This document shows, piece after piece, positions 33,726 through 43,275 of a DNA stretch of 64,000 nucleotides. How positions within the stretch are numbered: the first letter of the stretch is position 1; each line of letters begins with the position of its first letter. The notes under the pieces are model-generated. The model was not told where the DNA came from. It did no database searches and was given only the letters and a program-made list of their open reading frames with translations. Source of the DNA: Flavobacteriales bacterium (GTDB lineage Bacteria; Bacteroidota; Bacteroidia; NS11-12g; UBA9320). The translations under genes were made by a program, and so were the position numbers. The stretch is from contig JACJZT010000004.1 in NCBI GenBank assembly GCA_020635455.1, positions 186,001 through 250,000 on the forward strand. The letters are read 5' to 3'.

Positions 33726-34580
33726 ATGAACAACGAAAAGAACATTTCACTTAGAAGCGGATATTTATTTTTACTGCTTTCCTTGATTTTATTCGGTTAC
33801 ATCCTTTATTCCTTTACCGGCAAACAAATGGTAACAGGGTTATTTCTTATTCCGGTGCTGCTCATTTTGTTTAGCGGATTTGTGGTCAATTCACCAAACA
33901 ATTCCAAAGTATTTCTATTGTTTGGAAAGTATAAAGGAAGCGTAAAAGAAAATGGTTTCTTTTGGGTTAATCCGTTTTACAAAAAAACACCGATCACCCT
34001 CAGAGCCAGAAACCTTGAGAGTGAAAAGATCAAGGTGAACGACAAAATGGGAAACCCCATCCTGATCAGTGTAATTCTGGTTTGGAAAGTAGACGACACG
34101 TATAAAGCATCCTTCGATGTAGACAATTATGAGGCTTTTGTAAAAATACAAACCGATTCTGCTGTTAGAAAACTTGCCGGCACCTATCCTTACGACCATT
34201 TTGAAGATGAAGATGCCACCATTACTCTTAGCACCAATTTTGAAGATGTCAATCTCGCATTGGAAGGAGAAATTTCCGAACGCCTTCACATCGCAGGGAT
34301 CAAAGTTATTGAAGCGCGAATCGGATACTTGGCTTATGCACCTGAAATTGCACATTCCATGTTGCGAAGGCAACAGGCATCAGCCGTGGTTGCTGCCAGA
34401 CATAAAATTGTTGAAGGAGCAGTTGGTATGGTTGAAAGCGCTCTTCAACTATTGGATGATAAAAAGATCATTGAGCTCGACAGCGAAAAAAAGGCATCTA
34501 TGGTAAGTAATTTAATGGTTGTATTATGTGGTGACAGTGAAGTAAGTCCTGTTGTGAATACAGGTACACTTCATTCATAA
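33726..34580 (+). CDS. SPFH/band 7 domain membrane protein
   Basis: 284 aa. Two hydrophobic segments (about 10-28 and 35-53) lead into a band 7 domain (about 60-230; NGFFWVNPFYKK, GNPILISVILVWKVDD, RQQASAVVAARHKIVEGAV). Such proteins form oligomers that organise membrane regions or control proteolysis. A TATATTTG box (33700-33707) precedes it. A 49-aa Arc-like protein starts 3 nt downstream, an arrangement I recognise as common with this family in Bacteroidota. Confidence 0.88.
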   Translation: MNNEKNISLRSGYLFLLLSLILFGYILYSFTGKQMVTGLFLIPVLLILFSGFVVNSPNNSKVFLLFGKYKGSVKENGFFWVNPFYKKTPITLRARNLESEKIKVNDKMGNPILISVILVWKVDDTYKASFDVDNYEAFVKIQTDSAVRKLAGTYPYDHFEDEDATITLSTNFEDVNLALEGEISERLHIAGIKVIEARIGYLAYAPEIAHSMLRRQQASAVVAARHKIVEGAVGMVESALQLLDDKKIIELDSEKKASMVSNLMVVLCGDSEVSPVVNTGTLHS

Positions 34581-34583
34581 ATT

Positions 34584-34733
34584 ATGGCTGAAAAAAAATC
34601 TTTTGCATTGCGGATCGACCCTGAAACCATGAAGGCCATCGAAAAGTGGGCAGCAGACGAATTCAGAAGCGTAAATGGTCAGATCGAATGGATGTTAAAC
34701 AAGAGTCTGAAAGACTCAGGTAGAAAAAAATAA
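34584..34733 (+). CDS. Small Arc-like DNA-binding protein downstream of the SPFH gene
   Basis: 49 aa. MAEKKSFALRIDPETMKAIE followed by a helix (FRSVNGQIEWMLNKSLKDSG) fits the ribbon-helix-helix plan of Arc-type proteins: a short beta strand of alternating residues then two helices. The ATG lies 3 nt after the SPFH stop, so the pair is co-translated. A regulatory role on DNA is expected from the fold, but the target is unknown. The tail is very basic. Confidence 0.75.
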   Translation: MAEKKSFALRIDPETMKAIEKWAADEFRSVNGQIEWMLNKSLKDSGRKK

Positions 34734-34803
34734 TCTTAAACTCTACCGGAAGTATTTAGAAAGACCATTTTAAGCATTCGTAAAATCCGATCTTAACATA
34801 AGT

Positions 34804-35316
34804 ATGAAAAAAGATATTTTATTTTCGGAAACTCAAAAATTCAGACAAATTTGGCTGTGGTTGATCCTACTTGGAATTAACGGCCTTTTCATTTTTGGGA
34901 TCTATAAGCAGGCGGTACTTGAAGAAACCTTTGGCAATGATCCTATCAAAACAGCCGGACTTGTAGTTTCGTCGGCAATTACCATCGCCTTGTCCGTGTT
35001 ATTTATGAATTTTCGTTTGGATACAAACATCAGGGAAGACGGTATATACGTTCGCTTTTTCCCGTTTCACTTCAAGTTCAAACATTACCCTTGGGACGTT
35101 TTATCAAAATCGTTTGTGAGAACCTACTCACCGATTAAAGAATATGGAGGTTGGGGATTGAGATTCGGGCTGATGGGTAAAGGAAACGCCTATAATGTTT
35201 CAGGAAACCAAGGTTTACAACTTGAATTTAAGGATAAACGGAAACTGCTGATAGGAACGAAAAAGCCCCATGAATTGACCGATGCTCTTAACAGGATCGA
35301 ACAACTAAGATCATGA
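34804..35316 (+). CDS. Small membrane protein of unknown function
   Basis: 170 aa. Two transmembrane helices (about 15-34 and 48-67) then a soluble C-terminal domain with a PH-like pattern of strands (DGIYVRFFPFHFKFKHYPW, LQLEFKDKRKLLIGTKKPHEL). It resembles uncharacterised DUF-type Bacteroidota proteins; no function is claimed. It may belong to the SPFH/Arc transcript, with a 70-bp gap. Confidence 0.65.
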   Translation: MKKDILFSETQKFRQIWLWLILLGINGLFIFGIYKQAVLEETFGNDPIKTAGLVVSSAITIALSVLFMNFRLDTNIREDGIYVRFFPFHFKFKHYPWDVLSKSFVRTYSPIKEYGGWGLRFGLMGKGNAYNVSGNQGLQLEFKDKRKLLIGTKKPHELTDALNRIEQLRS

Positions 35317-35488
35317 TTCACAAGCGCGGGTAACCAACCGAACCAATATACTGCGATACCATTCCTTTGCAAAGTTTCGGGTTCAAAAATTACCTTTAAT
35401 CAAAAGCTTTCCTGATGCGAAATTCAACTGTTAACAGGTGCATAAGAATCAAAGTTTTTCCTCAGCAACTATTATTCATCCAATCATA

Positions 35489-35496
35489 TACCTTTG
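35489..35496 (+). promoter_or_regulatory. -7 box of murF-alr, near-leaderless start
   Basis: TACCTTTG fits TAnnTTTG and ends 4 nt before the ATG at 35501, the same spacing as at gpmI. This supports the 35501 start over the longer in-frame extension to 35438, which would begin upstream of the promoter. Confidence 0.5.
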
Positions 35497-35500
35497 TGAA

Positions 35501-37975
35501 ATGAGCTATAAGGCTGATCTGGTTTTTAACATTCTTGGGAAAAGGGGCATTCTAAACGACCCTGAAGCTATAATTGACTCCATAAATATTGACAGTCGCA
35601 GAATAACTCATTGGAAAAGCACTTTGTTCTTCGCCATTAAAGGACCAAAACATGATGGACATCATTACATTTCAGACCTGATCGAAGCAGGTGTTAAAAA
35701 TTTTGTGGTTGAGGACATTTCGGCACATCTTCCAACTCAAAACCTGAATTTTATTTTGGTTGATGAGACCGTTGAAGGACTTCAAAAATTAGCTGCTTAC
35801 CACAGGTCAAAATTCAACTACCCCCTTATCGGAATAACCGGAAGTAATGGAAAAACAACCATCAAGGAATGGTTATATCAGTTGCTGCATGATAATTTTA
35901 AGATCATTCGCAACCCTCGAAGTTACAACTCTCAGGTAGGGGTACCTTTGTCTATATGGCAAATGAGTAACGATTTTGACCTCGGGATCTTTGAAGCCGG
36001 TATTTCCAAACCGGGAGAGATGATAAAACTCCAAAAAATTCTGTTGCCCGAGATAGGGCTGTTTACAAACATTGGAGATGCGCATTCTGAAAATTTTAAC
36101 AGCAATTCAGAAAAAATTTCAGAAAAAATGAAATTGTTTGAAGCAACCCCCGTTTTGATAACCAGAAAGGGTAATTCTGAGTCGGATACGTTCTTTCATT
36201 CGTGGCTGGAATCAAAAAAAGTCCGCAAACTGCTTACCTGGAGCAATAGCGATCCCGAATGTGATTTATACATTTCTTCTTTCCAGCCGGATTCTTCAGA
36301 GGATGTATCCGCCGAATATCATGGGAAAAAATTTTCTTATCCTTTGCCTGCCAGAGATGAAGCGTCGTATGAAAACTCTGCTTTTACTGTTTTAACAGCA
36401 TTATACCTAGGCCTGTCCACCGACGAGATCCATCGTAGAATGACCGGTATTGAGCCGGTTGAAATGCGCTTGCAAAAAATTGAAGGCAATTACAATTCGG
36501 TTATCATAAACGACACCTATAATTCAGACATCAATTCTTTCGAGATTTCGGTAGACTATCTGATCCGGCAACAAAGCAATCTTTCAAACACGGTTATTCT
36601 CACCGACATCCTTCAAACTGAAAAATCACCTGAGGAGCTTTATAAAAAAGTGAACCGCATACTTGAAGATAAAAAGATCGATCGTTTCATAGGGATCGGC
36701 AAAATACTTGAACAACAAATTGATTCTGTTAAGATCCAAAATAAGGAAGTATATCCGGATAAAAAGGCTTTTATCGACCACCTTAAACCTTACACATTTG
36801 CCAATCAAAATATTTTAATAAAAGGCGCCCGAAAATTTGGTCTCGAAGACATTGTTAAAATTCTGGAACGACAGAATCATCAAACAGTGTTTGAAATTAA
36901 CCTGACAGCCATTGAACGTAATTACAGATATTTCAGAGAATTACTTCCTTCCGGAATTAAAATAATGGGCATGGTCAAGGCTTTTTCTTATGGAACAGGG
37001 AGCTTCGAAATAGCCAAACTGCTTCAGGATGCCGGCATCGATTACCTGGCAGTAGCCTACGGTGATGAAGGCGTCTTGCTTCGAAAAAAGGGCATTACCA
37101 CGCCTATCATGGTAATGAATCCCGATTTCAAGGGTTTTGATGTTATGCTGGAATACGATCTGGAACCCGAGATCTATAGCACCTCATTGCTCAAAGAGTT
37201 CCAGAAATTTGTAGAAAAAAGCGGTAAACTGAAACACGGAGTACATATTGAAATCGACACAGGCATGCATCGATTGGGGTTTCAACCCGAGGACATTCCT
37301 GAATTGATTGAAAACCTTAACAAATCACCAAATCTTAAGGTAAAAAGTGTATTCAGTCATTTGGCCGTTTCAGACGAAGCAGAACAACACGAATTCACCT
37401 TGAAACAAATTGAAACACTTCGAAAAATAGAATCTACTTTCGGTCAGGATGCACAGGATAAACCTCTTTTCCACATACTTAACAGTGCCGGTGTTTTACA
37501 TTATCCCGAAGGTTTTCTGGATATGGTACGCCTGGGAATCGGACTTCACGGAATTGACCCATCAGACAAAGACCGAATCAAACTTGAAATTGCAGGAAGC
37601 TTAAAATCTTACATTTCTCAGATCAAGGTGATCAAAGCCGGGGAAGGTATTGGGTACGGCTTACACGCTATGCAAGATCAACCCAGAAGGATCGCCATCA
37701 TCGCCATTGGATACGCCGATGGTTTTAACCGAAAGCTCGGAAACGGCAAATGGGAGGTGCTGATCAACGGCAAACAGGCCTCCACGGTAGGTAACATTTG
37801 TATGGATATGTTTATGGCAGATGTAAGCGAAATTTCATGCAATGAGGGTGATGATGTGCAGATCTTCGGCAAAGAGAACAACATCGAGAGGATGGCTGAA
37901 ATACTGGAAACCATACCCTACGAAATATTAACCTCCATTTCACAAAGAGTAAAAAGAATTTATTTAACAGAATAA
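35501..37975 (+). CDS. murF-alr: Bifunctional MurF ligase / alanine racemase
   Basis: 824 aa, a fusion typical of Bacteroidota. The MurF half (about 1-455) adds D-Ala-D-Ala to UDP-MurNAc-tripeptide: DSRRITHWKSTLFFAIKG, P-loop GITGSNGKTT (111-120), NDTYNSDINSFE. The racemase half (about 460-824) makes D-Ala from L-Ala with PLP: Lys493 in MVKAFSYGTGS, HIEIDTGMHRLGF, GYADGFNR, VGNICMDMFMADVS. Joining the two couples D-Ala supply to peptidoglycan precursor synthesis in the cytoplasm. Confidence 0.95.
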   Translation: MSYKADLVFNILGKRGILNDPEAIIDSINIDSRRITHWKSTLFFAIKGPKHDGHHYISDLIEAGVKNFVVEDISAHLPTQNLNFILVDETVEGLQKLAAYHRSKFNYPLIGITGSNGKTTIKEWLYQLLHDNFKIIRNPRSYNSQVGVPLSIWQMSNDFDLGIFEAGISKPGEMIKLQKILLPEIGLFTNIGDAHSENFNSNSEKISEKMKLFEATPVLITRKGNSESDTFFHSWLESKKVRKLLTWSNSDPECDLYISSFQPDSSEDVSAEYHGKKFSYPLPARDEASYENSAFTVLTALYLGLSTDEIHRRMTGIEPVEMRLQKIEGNYNSVIINDTYNSDINSFEISVDYLIRQQSNLSNTVILTDILQTEKSPEELYKKVNRILEDKKIDRFIGIGKILEQQIDSVKIQNKEVYPDKKAFIDHLKPYTFANQNILIKGARKFGLEDIVKILERQNHQTVFEINLTAIERNYRYFRELLPSGIKIMGMVKAFSYGTGSFEIAKLLQDAGIDYLAVAYGDEGVLLRKKGITTPIMVMNPDFKGFDVMLEYDLEPEIYSTSLLKEFQKFVEKSGKLKHGVHIEIDTGMHRLGFQPEDIPELIENLNKSPNLKVKSVFSHLAVSDEAEQHEFTLKQIETLRKIESTFGQDAQDKPLFHILNSAGVLHYPEGFLDMVRLGIGLHGIDPSDKDRIKLEIAGSLKSYISQIKVIKAGEGIGYGLHAMQDQPRRIAIIAIGYADGFNRKLGNGKWEVLINGKQASTVGNICMDMFMADVSEISCNEGDDVQIFGKENNIERMAEILETIPYEILTSISQRVKRIYLTE

Positions 37976-38088
37976 AGCCGGTCGACCTGACTTCTGTCTA
38001 TTAATTTTGAATCCATGAAGGGTTAAGGATAAGTAGAATTCTTCCGGTGAATTTTATTGTGCATTAAATACTAAATTTGTTGGAATTT

Positions 38089-38526
38089 ATGGATCAGATA
38101 AATTATTGTTTGTTTAATGCAAATGTTCTCGCAGCTTTGGGAATTTTGCATTTATACTGGCTCTTCGGTGGAAGGGTCAGCATTGAATACTTTTTTCCTG
38201 TGCACTCCAGGATCAGGAAAAAATCTTACAAACCAAGTAAATTAAGGCTGCTAATTGTAGCACTGGTATTGTTTTTTATGTCTTTGTTTTTTATAGAACA
38301 AATGACTTCATTCACAAAGATATTTACACCTTATTCCTTTAAGTGGGGAAACCGTATCCTTGTTGTGGCCTTTACTGCCAGAGCCTTCGGTAATTTTACC
38401 TACCTTGGGTTCACCAAATCTTTTAAAAAGGGAAAATTTGCAAAACTGGACACCTATTTGTACTCTCCACTCTGCTTATTGATGGCCCTTTTTACTTATC
38501 TGTTGTCGCTTACGAATTTTGTTTAG
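38089..38526 (+). CDS. DUF3995-like small integral membrane protein
   Basis: 145 aa with four predicted membrane helices and the early motif LGILHLYWLFGG that recalls DUF3995. The ATG at 38089 is preferred; the in-frame TTG codons at 38077 overlap a TAAATTTG -7 box (38072-38079). It converges with the DUF5686 gene with a 4-bp overlap of stops. Function unknown. Confidence 0.7.
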   Translation: MDQINYCLFNANVLAALGILHLYWLFGGRVSIEYFFPVHSRIRKKSYKPSKLRLLIVALVLFFMSLFFIEQMTSFTKIFTPYSFKWGNRILVVAFTARAFGNFTYLGFTKSFKKGKFAKLDTYLYSPLCLLMALFTYLLSLTNFV

Positions 38527-40997
38527 AACGACCAGGAATTATCCCTGAGATTATACTGTTCAATTGAAATTTTAAAACCCTGGTAATATCCACCGATATT
38601 ATTTACTCCATTAGCATAAAATATACCGATCTTAAAGGTATCTCTTATTAATTTAAAAACCTTGTGTATCCCGTAATAAACTTCTGCATGACGGATATTC
38701 TTTTCAGGAGCCAGAAGAATGGAAGAACCTGCTGCTGCATTTATGTTGAAGCGTTTAAATAAGGGTACGGCACTGGTTAAAAAACCATTAAAACTATGCC
38801 AGTAATGTGCTTCGAGATACCAATCAAATGTTGGGAAGGTCTCTGGCAATAACTGATAATTGCCCAGCGGATTCGTTAATAAAAATGGATCACCCCGTCT
38901 TTGATATTTATAATCAACGATTGGAAGATAGGCTGTTCTGAAAAATTTACCGGTCCCAAGATTATAAGTGCTAATCCCGAATCTGCCCAGGTTCAGACTT
39001 TGTTTTATTCCTGCCTGAAGATAATTAAAATCGACATCAGATCCGAGCAAACCTTTTACACCTTGATTATAGGTTACTGAAAAGGTTGGATATTTACTAC
39101 CTAAAATAATTTTTTCCTTTGGTTCCCTGATAAACTTCTGAAAGGGAGTATAAGAAACGGTGATTTGAATTTCGGTTGATTGGTGAGGGTCAAAGGTTAC
39201 CGGTTCATTATCTCTTTTAAAAATGGCATCCCCAACATTCGAAAACTTATAATTACCAATATCCTTTCGGTTGCTATAGCTTACATAATTTGTTAAATAC
39301 AAACCATTCAATACTTCAAAAGTATGCCCCAACTGTACTCTCCATTGATCGTAAAAGTTACTTCTTCTAAACATATTGATGTAGGCTTCGTATGGATTGA
39401 TCATCTGAAATTCTCTTGCGGCTATAAAATAATACCGCGATCTCCGTATCGGATTGTACAAATGGGAGAAATAAAGTGACCCTTTCAGATCTTTGTTTAA
39501 GAATCCATAGTGAAGATATGGCGCAAGAGTGATTGCTTTTCGGCTTTCAAATCGTTTGCTGTACCTCATAAAAAAGCCGGCTCTCATTCCTCCAACCGTT
39601 CCGGGTCTTAACATGGTGACCAGAGGAGCAAACTCAACTCTTACCTGCTTTTGCCGATTGAGCCAGCCCTGTCCCCACCATAGGATCTTTAAGGCTGTTA
39701 TTTTATTGAACACCTTATCAATTGAATCAAGGTATTCTTTGCTATTTCGATAAGCGTTTATACTGTCTTTGTATTTGATATAAACCTTCTCGTTTGAGGT
39801 GAGGGTGTCTTTTCGCGTTGTACTCCACCAATCCTGATTTCGAGCGTATGCTGAATCCATGGAGGAACTAACTTCATTATTGAAGAATTTCTTCGGCAAA
39901 GTTAGGTTCGTCTCATACTTTTCGTAATGCACAATGGTTTGTCCGATCCGCTCGCCTTCTTTGGCTTTCCTGGAATATTTAAATTGCTGCTTTACCAGAT
40001 AGACAAATCCTGAATCTGAAATTTCAAATTCCTGCCTCACGCTAAAAGAACTGTATAAGGGTAAATGATTGGCGTGAATTTCAAATTCAACCGATTTGAG
40101 AACCCAATACCCATCGTATACTTCAATATTTCCTCTGAACAGGGAGTTTCCAACTTTTCTCGGGCTAACCCTGATCTTATAAATCTTTTTATCTCCTTCG
40201 TAATAGGACCCCTCGAATTTGAACTTATATGAGAGAAAGGCAGCCGGATTAACAGGTGACACGTATTTAACATCACTAATTTTACCAAGTGAAACCTGAT
40301 TTTTATAAAAATCAAACTCGCCATCTGTAACCGTAAGGAAAAACAAAGCCCTTTTGTCGCCAATAAGGCGTACACCGTTGCGCTCTTCTTTAAGCTTGTC
40401 CGGAGAACCCCAATATTTAACCAAATTCACTTCTGCAAAATTCATGTCCGGCACCCCATCGTTCAGTTCAGCTTCAACAGAATCAATATTGATCGGTTCT
40501 CTTTTGCTTCTGCGCAACTTGCGCTTCAGTTTAACAGAATCTACTTGCAGCACGTCGGACGCTTTGATATAACCTTCACATTTATAATTCCTGATCCTGC
40601 TGTTAAGGGTTGAACGGTTTGCAATTACCTGCTTCAGAATGTCCCAGGATGGGTCATGACGTTTATTGCTAATTTCAATTTCTTTCAGAGTGAGAGGGCT
40701 TTCTTCAAGGATAATATGAACTTGAGTATTCCGATCAATTGGCAGGTTAAGACTTTTATTCTTATAACCCATGGCAGAAATCACAATTTCATAATATCCT
40801 TCCTCCAAACGGAGGTTAAATTTTCCATTATGGTCTGTGGTAGTGCCCAGATTGTCGTTCCTTATTTGAATTGAGGCTTTATATACCAGTCTACCCATCG
40901 AATCCTTAACATCTCCCTGCAGATTAAAGTATCTTTGCGCAAATAGTCCGGTTGTGCTCATCATGAGCAATAAAGCACCAATTAAAAACCTGACCAT
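38523..40997 (-). CDS. Outer-membrane DUF5686 protein with carboxypeptidase-like regulatory domain
   Basis: 824 aa. Signal peptide MVRFLIGALLLMMSTTGLFAQ (start at 40997 because the longer frame adds nine residues before it). Residues about 22-110 are a CarboxypepD_reg-like beta sandwich (LQGDVKDSMGRLVYKASIQI, TTTDHNGKFNLRLEEGYYEI). The rest is a DUF5686-type protein with aromatic-ended beta strands, probably an outer-membrane barrel ending in Phe (DNSWSF). The substrate is unknown. Common in Bacteroidota envelopes. Confidence 0.85.
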   Translation of the reverse strand: MVRFLIGALLLMMSTTGLFAQRYFNLQGDVKDSMGRLVYKASIQIRNDNLGTTTDHNGKFNLRLEEGYYEIVISAMGYKNKSLNLPIDRNTQVHIILEESPLTLKEIEISNKRHDPSWDILKQVIANRSTLNSRIRNYKCEGYIKASDVLQVDSVKLKRKLRRSKREPINIDSVEAELNDGVPDMNFAEVNLVKYWGSPDKLKEERNGVRLIGDKRALFFLTVTDGEFDFYKNQVSLGKISDVKYVSPVNPAAFLSYKFKFEGSYYEGDKKIYKIRVSPRKVGNSLFRGNIEVYDGYWVLKSVEFEIHANHLPLYSSFSVRQEFEISDSGFVYLVKQQFKYSRKAKEGERIGQTIVHYEKYETNLTLPKKFFNNEVSSSMDSAYARNQDWWSTTRKDTLTSNEKVYIKYKDSINAYRNSKEYLDSIDKVFNKITALKILWWGQGWLNRQKQVRVEFAPLVTMLRPGTVGGMRAGFFMRYSKRFESRKAITLAPYLHYGFLNKDLKGSLYFSHLYNPIRRSRYYFIAAREFQMINPYEAYINMFRRSNFYDQWRVQLGHTFEVLNGLYLTNYVSYSNRKDIGNYKFSNVGDAIFKRDNEPVTFDPHQSTEIQITVSYTPFQKFIREPKEKIILGSKYPTFSVTYNQGVKGLLGSDVDFNYLQAGIKQSLNLGRFGISTYNLGTGKFFRTAYLPIVDYKYQRRGDPFLLTNPLGNYQLLPETFPTFDWYLEAHYWHSFNGFLTSAVPLFKRFNINAAAGSSILLAPEKNIRHAEVYYGIHKVFKLIRDTFKIGIFYANGVNNIGGYYQGFKISIEQYNLRDNSWSF

Positions 40998-41079
40998 TTT
41001 ACCTATAACGCAAATTAAGGGCAAAAGTTTCCTTTTAGCCTTAATTAATACGACTAAATTTCAAAGGGATTCTATTAAT

Positions 41080-43020
41080 TTACGGTTTGGGAGATTTCCA
41101 TATCCAGGGGTTACCGGTTATGTAATCCTTGATCTTTGAGGAATTGATAAGACCGATCTCTTCTGCAGCTTCCGATCCGGTTACAACCTTTTTGGTCCAG
41201 ACATAGTAATAATTCTGATCGGTCAGCAGAACCCTTGTCACCAGGCTGTAGTTTTTAAGTAGGTATTTCTGATAATTCTTCAAATTGTTGTAATATCTGA
41301 ACACCCCAATTACCACATAATAATCCCAGGTTGCAGAATGATCTTCTATTTCATCCACGGATACACGGTGAGCCAGTCCCGGTTCTTTTTTTCGTGTAAT
41401 GGTTCTTCCCCATTGATCCACTTTATGACCTTTCACGGTATTGGGTTCGAGATCAAGGTCATCGGAAATCCCGTCTTCATCCGAATCTTCAACTTGCTCA
41501 CTCAATACTTCGTGCGACGACAAAAGAGCAACACCATTTTCGTTAACTTTTGCACCTTTGGGCGAGAATATCTCGTCATCAACACAATCCATTACTCCAT
41601 CACCATCGCTATCGGTGGCAACACCGTGCAGGTCAACCACGCATTTAGATGCATCGGAATTCTTTTCACCCTTGATGTGCTTCCAGTGGGGTGTTTCAAT
41701 TTCCTGATCGTATAGATCAGGCACATTGTCGTTATCTGTGTCGGTCATTTCCGACTCGGTGTCCTTTATTTTTTCTGCGATCTCATTTTCCTTCTCTTCC
41801 ACACTTTTTTCATAATCTTCAACCTTGTTCATCATAGCAATTGAAACCCCGTTTACATCCACTTTCATTCCTTTTGGAGTATAATTATCCTGGTCATACA
41901 GATCAATTACTCCATCTGAATCGGTATCCAGGGCAACGCCTTCTTTATTAACCGCGGCACCATATGGGGTGTTGGCCTCCTTGTCTTTGCAGTTGGCCAC
42001 ACCATCCTTGTCGTCATCAAGACCAACACCTAATTTATTGACCTTGCAACCAAAGGGTGTTTCCGGCTCACGATCGAGATAATCCGGAACATTGTCCTTA
42101 TCGCCATCGCTTAACAGACTTTTTTTGCCAAACCTCAGGGTAAGGCTAATTTCATTTGTACTCTTATTTAATCCGTTCCTGGGAATCGGGTTGTAGGCAT
42201 AGGTGTAGTTAATATTCAGATTTTTAAATAAATTGAAACCCGCGTTGAAATCCATACCGTAAATCTGGCGATAACCGGCTCCCATCCATATTTTATCCTT
42301 ATAGTATCCCGTTAAGTTAAAATCGGTTTGCAGATCTGTATTTGTTGCCATTCTAACCTGCAATCTTGGAAGCACGAAAAACTTACCCCTTTTCAAGGTC
42401 ATCCTGTAAGATGCAGAGGCAAGAAAATGCTTCTTGAAAAAATAATCATATTCCGTACCAACATTTTCATTTATTTCGATGCTGTTGTTTTCAAAAAGCC
42501 GGTAACCTGCAAAACCAATATTCAGATTACTGAACTGATAAGCGATTCCGAAGTTACCGTTCAGTTTGGTTTCGTCTGTGATACCTTCCTTAAGCGAAAT
42601 TTCTTCCGGTACACCTTTTGCGATCAGTTCCGGTTTGAGGTTATTCTGTTCCAATCCAAAAGATAATCCAAAGGTTAGTATGCTTTTTTTCTTGATAAAG
42701 ATCCTGTAACTATACGTTCCGTAAGCTCCGCTGCGGTTAAGGATATTCAACTTGTCGGAGTAGGCAAACATGCCGTAGCCGGAAGTTGGAGCACCAAAAT
42801 TACCATCTGCAGAAATAAAATACGTTTCGGGTGTTAATCCGCCAACATGCCACTGATTACGCGAACCAAGCGTAAAGTTGCTGCCATTTAAACCCGCATT
42901 TGCCGGGTTGCTCAGGTATGAAATCGTATTATAACTGCTTAAATACGATATCTGTTGTGCATCGGATGTTAGAAAACATATTGATAAAAGCAACAGAACA
43001 TATAGATTTTTCAAGTTCAT
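41080..43020 (-). CDS. PorP/SprF-family outer-membrane protein with thrombospondin type 3 repeats and SPOR-like end
   Basis: 646 aa. A signal peptide ending SDAQ is followed by a PorP/SprF-type barrel (about 22-310: SYNTISYLSNPANAGLNG, LGSRNQW). Then come at least five Ca-binding type 3 repeats (DGDKDNVPDYLD, DDDKDGVANCKD, DTDSDGVIDLYD, DSDGDGVMDCVD, DSDEDGISDDLD), interrupted by a charged coiled coil (about 395-425). The last ~85 residues (DYYVVIGVFRYYNNLKNYQK ... YYYVWTKK) look like a SPOR peptidoglycan-binding domain. PorP/SprF proteins support type IX secretion or adhesion; the repeat-plus-SPOR tail suggests a link from outer membrane to cell wall. Confidence 0.8.
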   Translation of the reverse strand: MNLKNLYVLLLLSICFLTSDAQQISYLSSYNTISYLSNPANAGLNGSNFTLGSRNQWHVGGLTPETYFISADGNFGAPTSGYGMFAYSDKLNILNRSGAYGTYSYRIFIKKKSILTFGLSFGLEQNNLKPELIAKGVPEEISLKEGITDETKLNGNFGIAYQFSNLNIGFAGYRLFENNSIEINENVGTEYDYFFKKHFLASASYRMTLKRGKFFVLPRLQVRMATNTDLQTDFNLTGYYKDKIWMGAGYRQIYGMDFNAGFNLFKNLNINYTYAYNPIPRNGLNKSTNEISLTLRFGKKSLLSDGDKDNVPDYLDREPETPFGCKVNKLGVGLDDDKDGVANCKDKEANTPYGAAVNKEGVALDTDSDGVIDLYDQDNYTPKGMKVDVNGVSIAMMNKVEDYEKSVEEKENEIAEKIKDTESEMTDTDNDNVPDLYDQEIETPHWKHIKGEKNSDASKCVVDLHGVATDSDGDGVMDCVDDEIFSPKGAKVNENGVALLSSHEVLSEQVEDSDEDGISDDLDLEPNTVKGHKVDQWGRTITRKKEPGLAHRVSVDEIEDHSATWDYYVVIGVFRYYNNLKNYQKYLLKNYSLVTRVLLTDQNYYYVWTKKVVTGSEAAEEIGLINSSKIKDYITGNPWIWKSPKP

Positions 43021-43249
43021 TTGAGATTTAGTGCTTTCTCAAAAATATGAAAATCAATACTTAAGATGAGATCAACCCTGAGAGGGATACTTGTTTATAA
43101 GATGAGGTTAACTCAATTACAGGGCCCTAAGCCTTTTAACAGCCAGACACGATCATTTTATTTGCCTCATTATCAATATTATAAGATATGTATTAATTGT
43201 CTAATTTACTACACAAAATTTAAAAGAAAAAGTTAATAATATGTAAACC

Positions 43250-43274
43250 ATACACCTTATGAACTAAGGTGTAT
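43250..43274 (-). terminator. Hairpin after the M43 protease gene
   Basis: Arms ATACACCTTA and TAAGGTGTAT pair perfectly around a 5-nt loop, directly after the protease stop on the minus strand. No strong U-tract follows, so it may protect the mRNA end rather than terminate. The rest of the 43021-43275 gap is AT-rich with no other signal. Confidence 0.5.
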
Positions 43275-43275
43275 T

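Noticed and set aside
43021..43249. Possible small gene or RNA between the PorP-family gene and the protease hairpin.
   Set aside because: AT-rich sequence with no open frame of note and no convincing fold.
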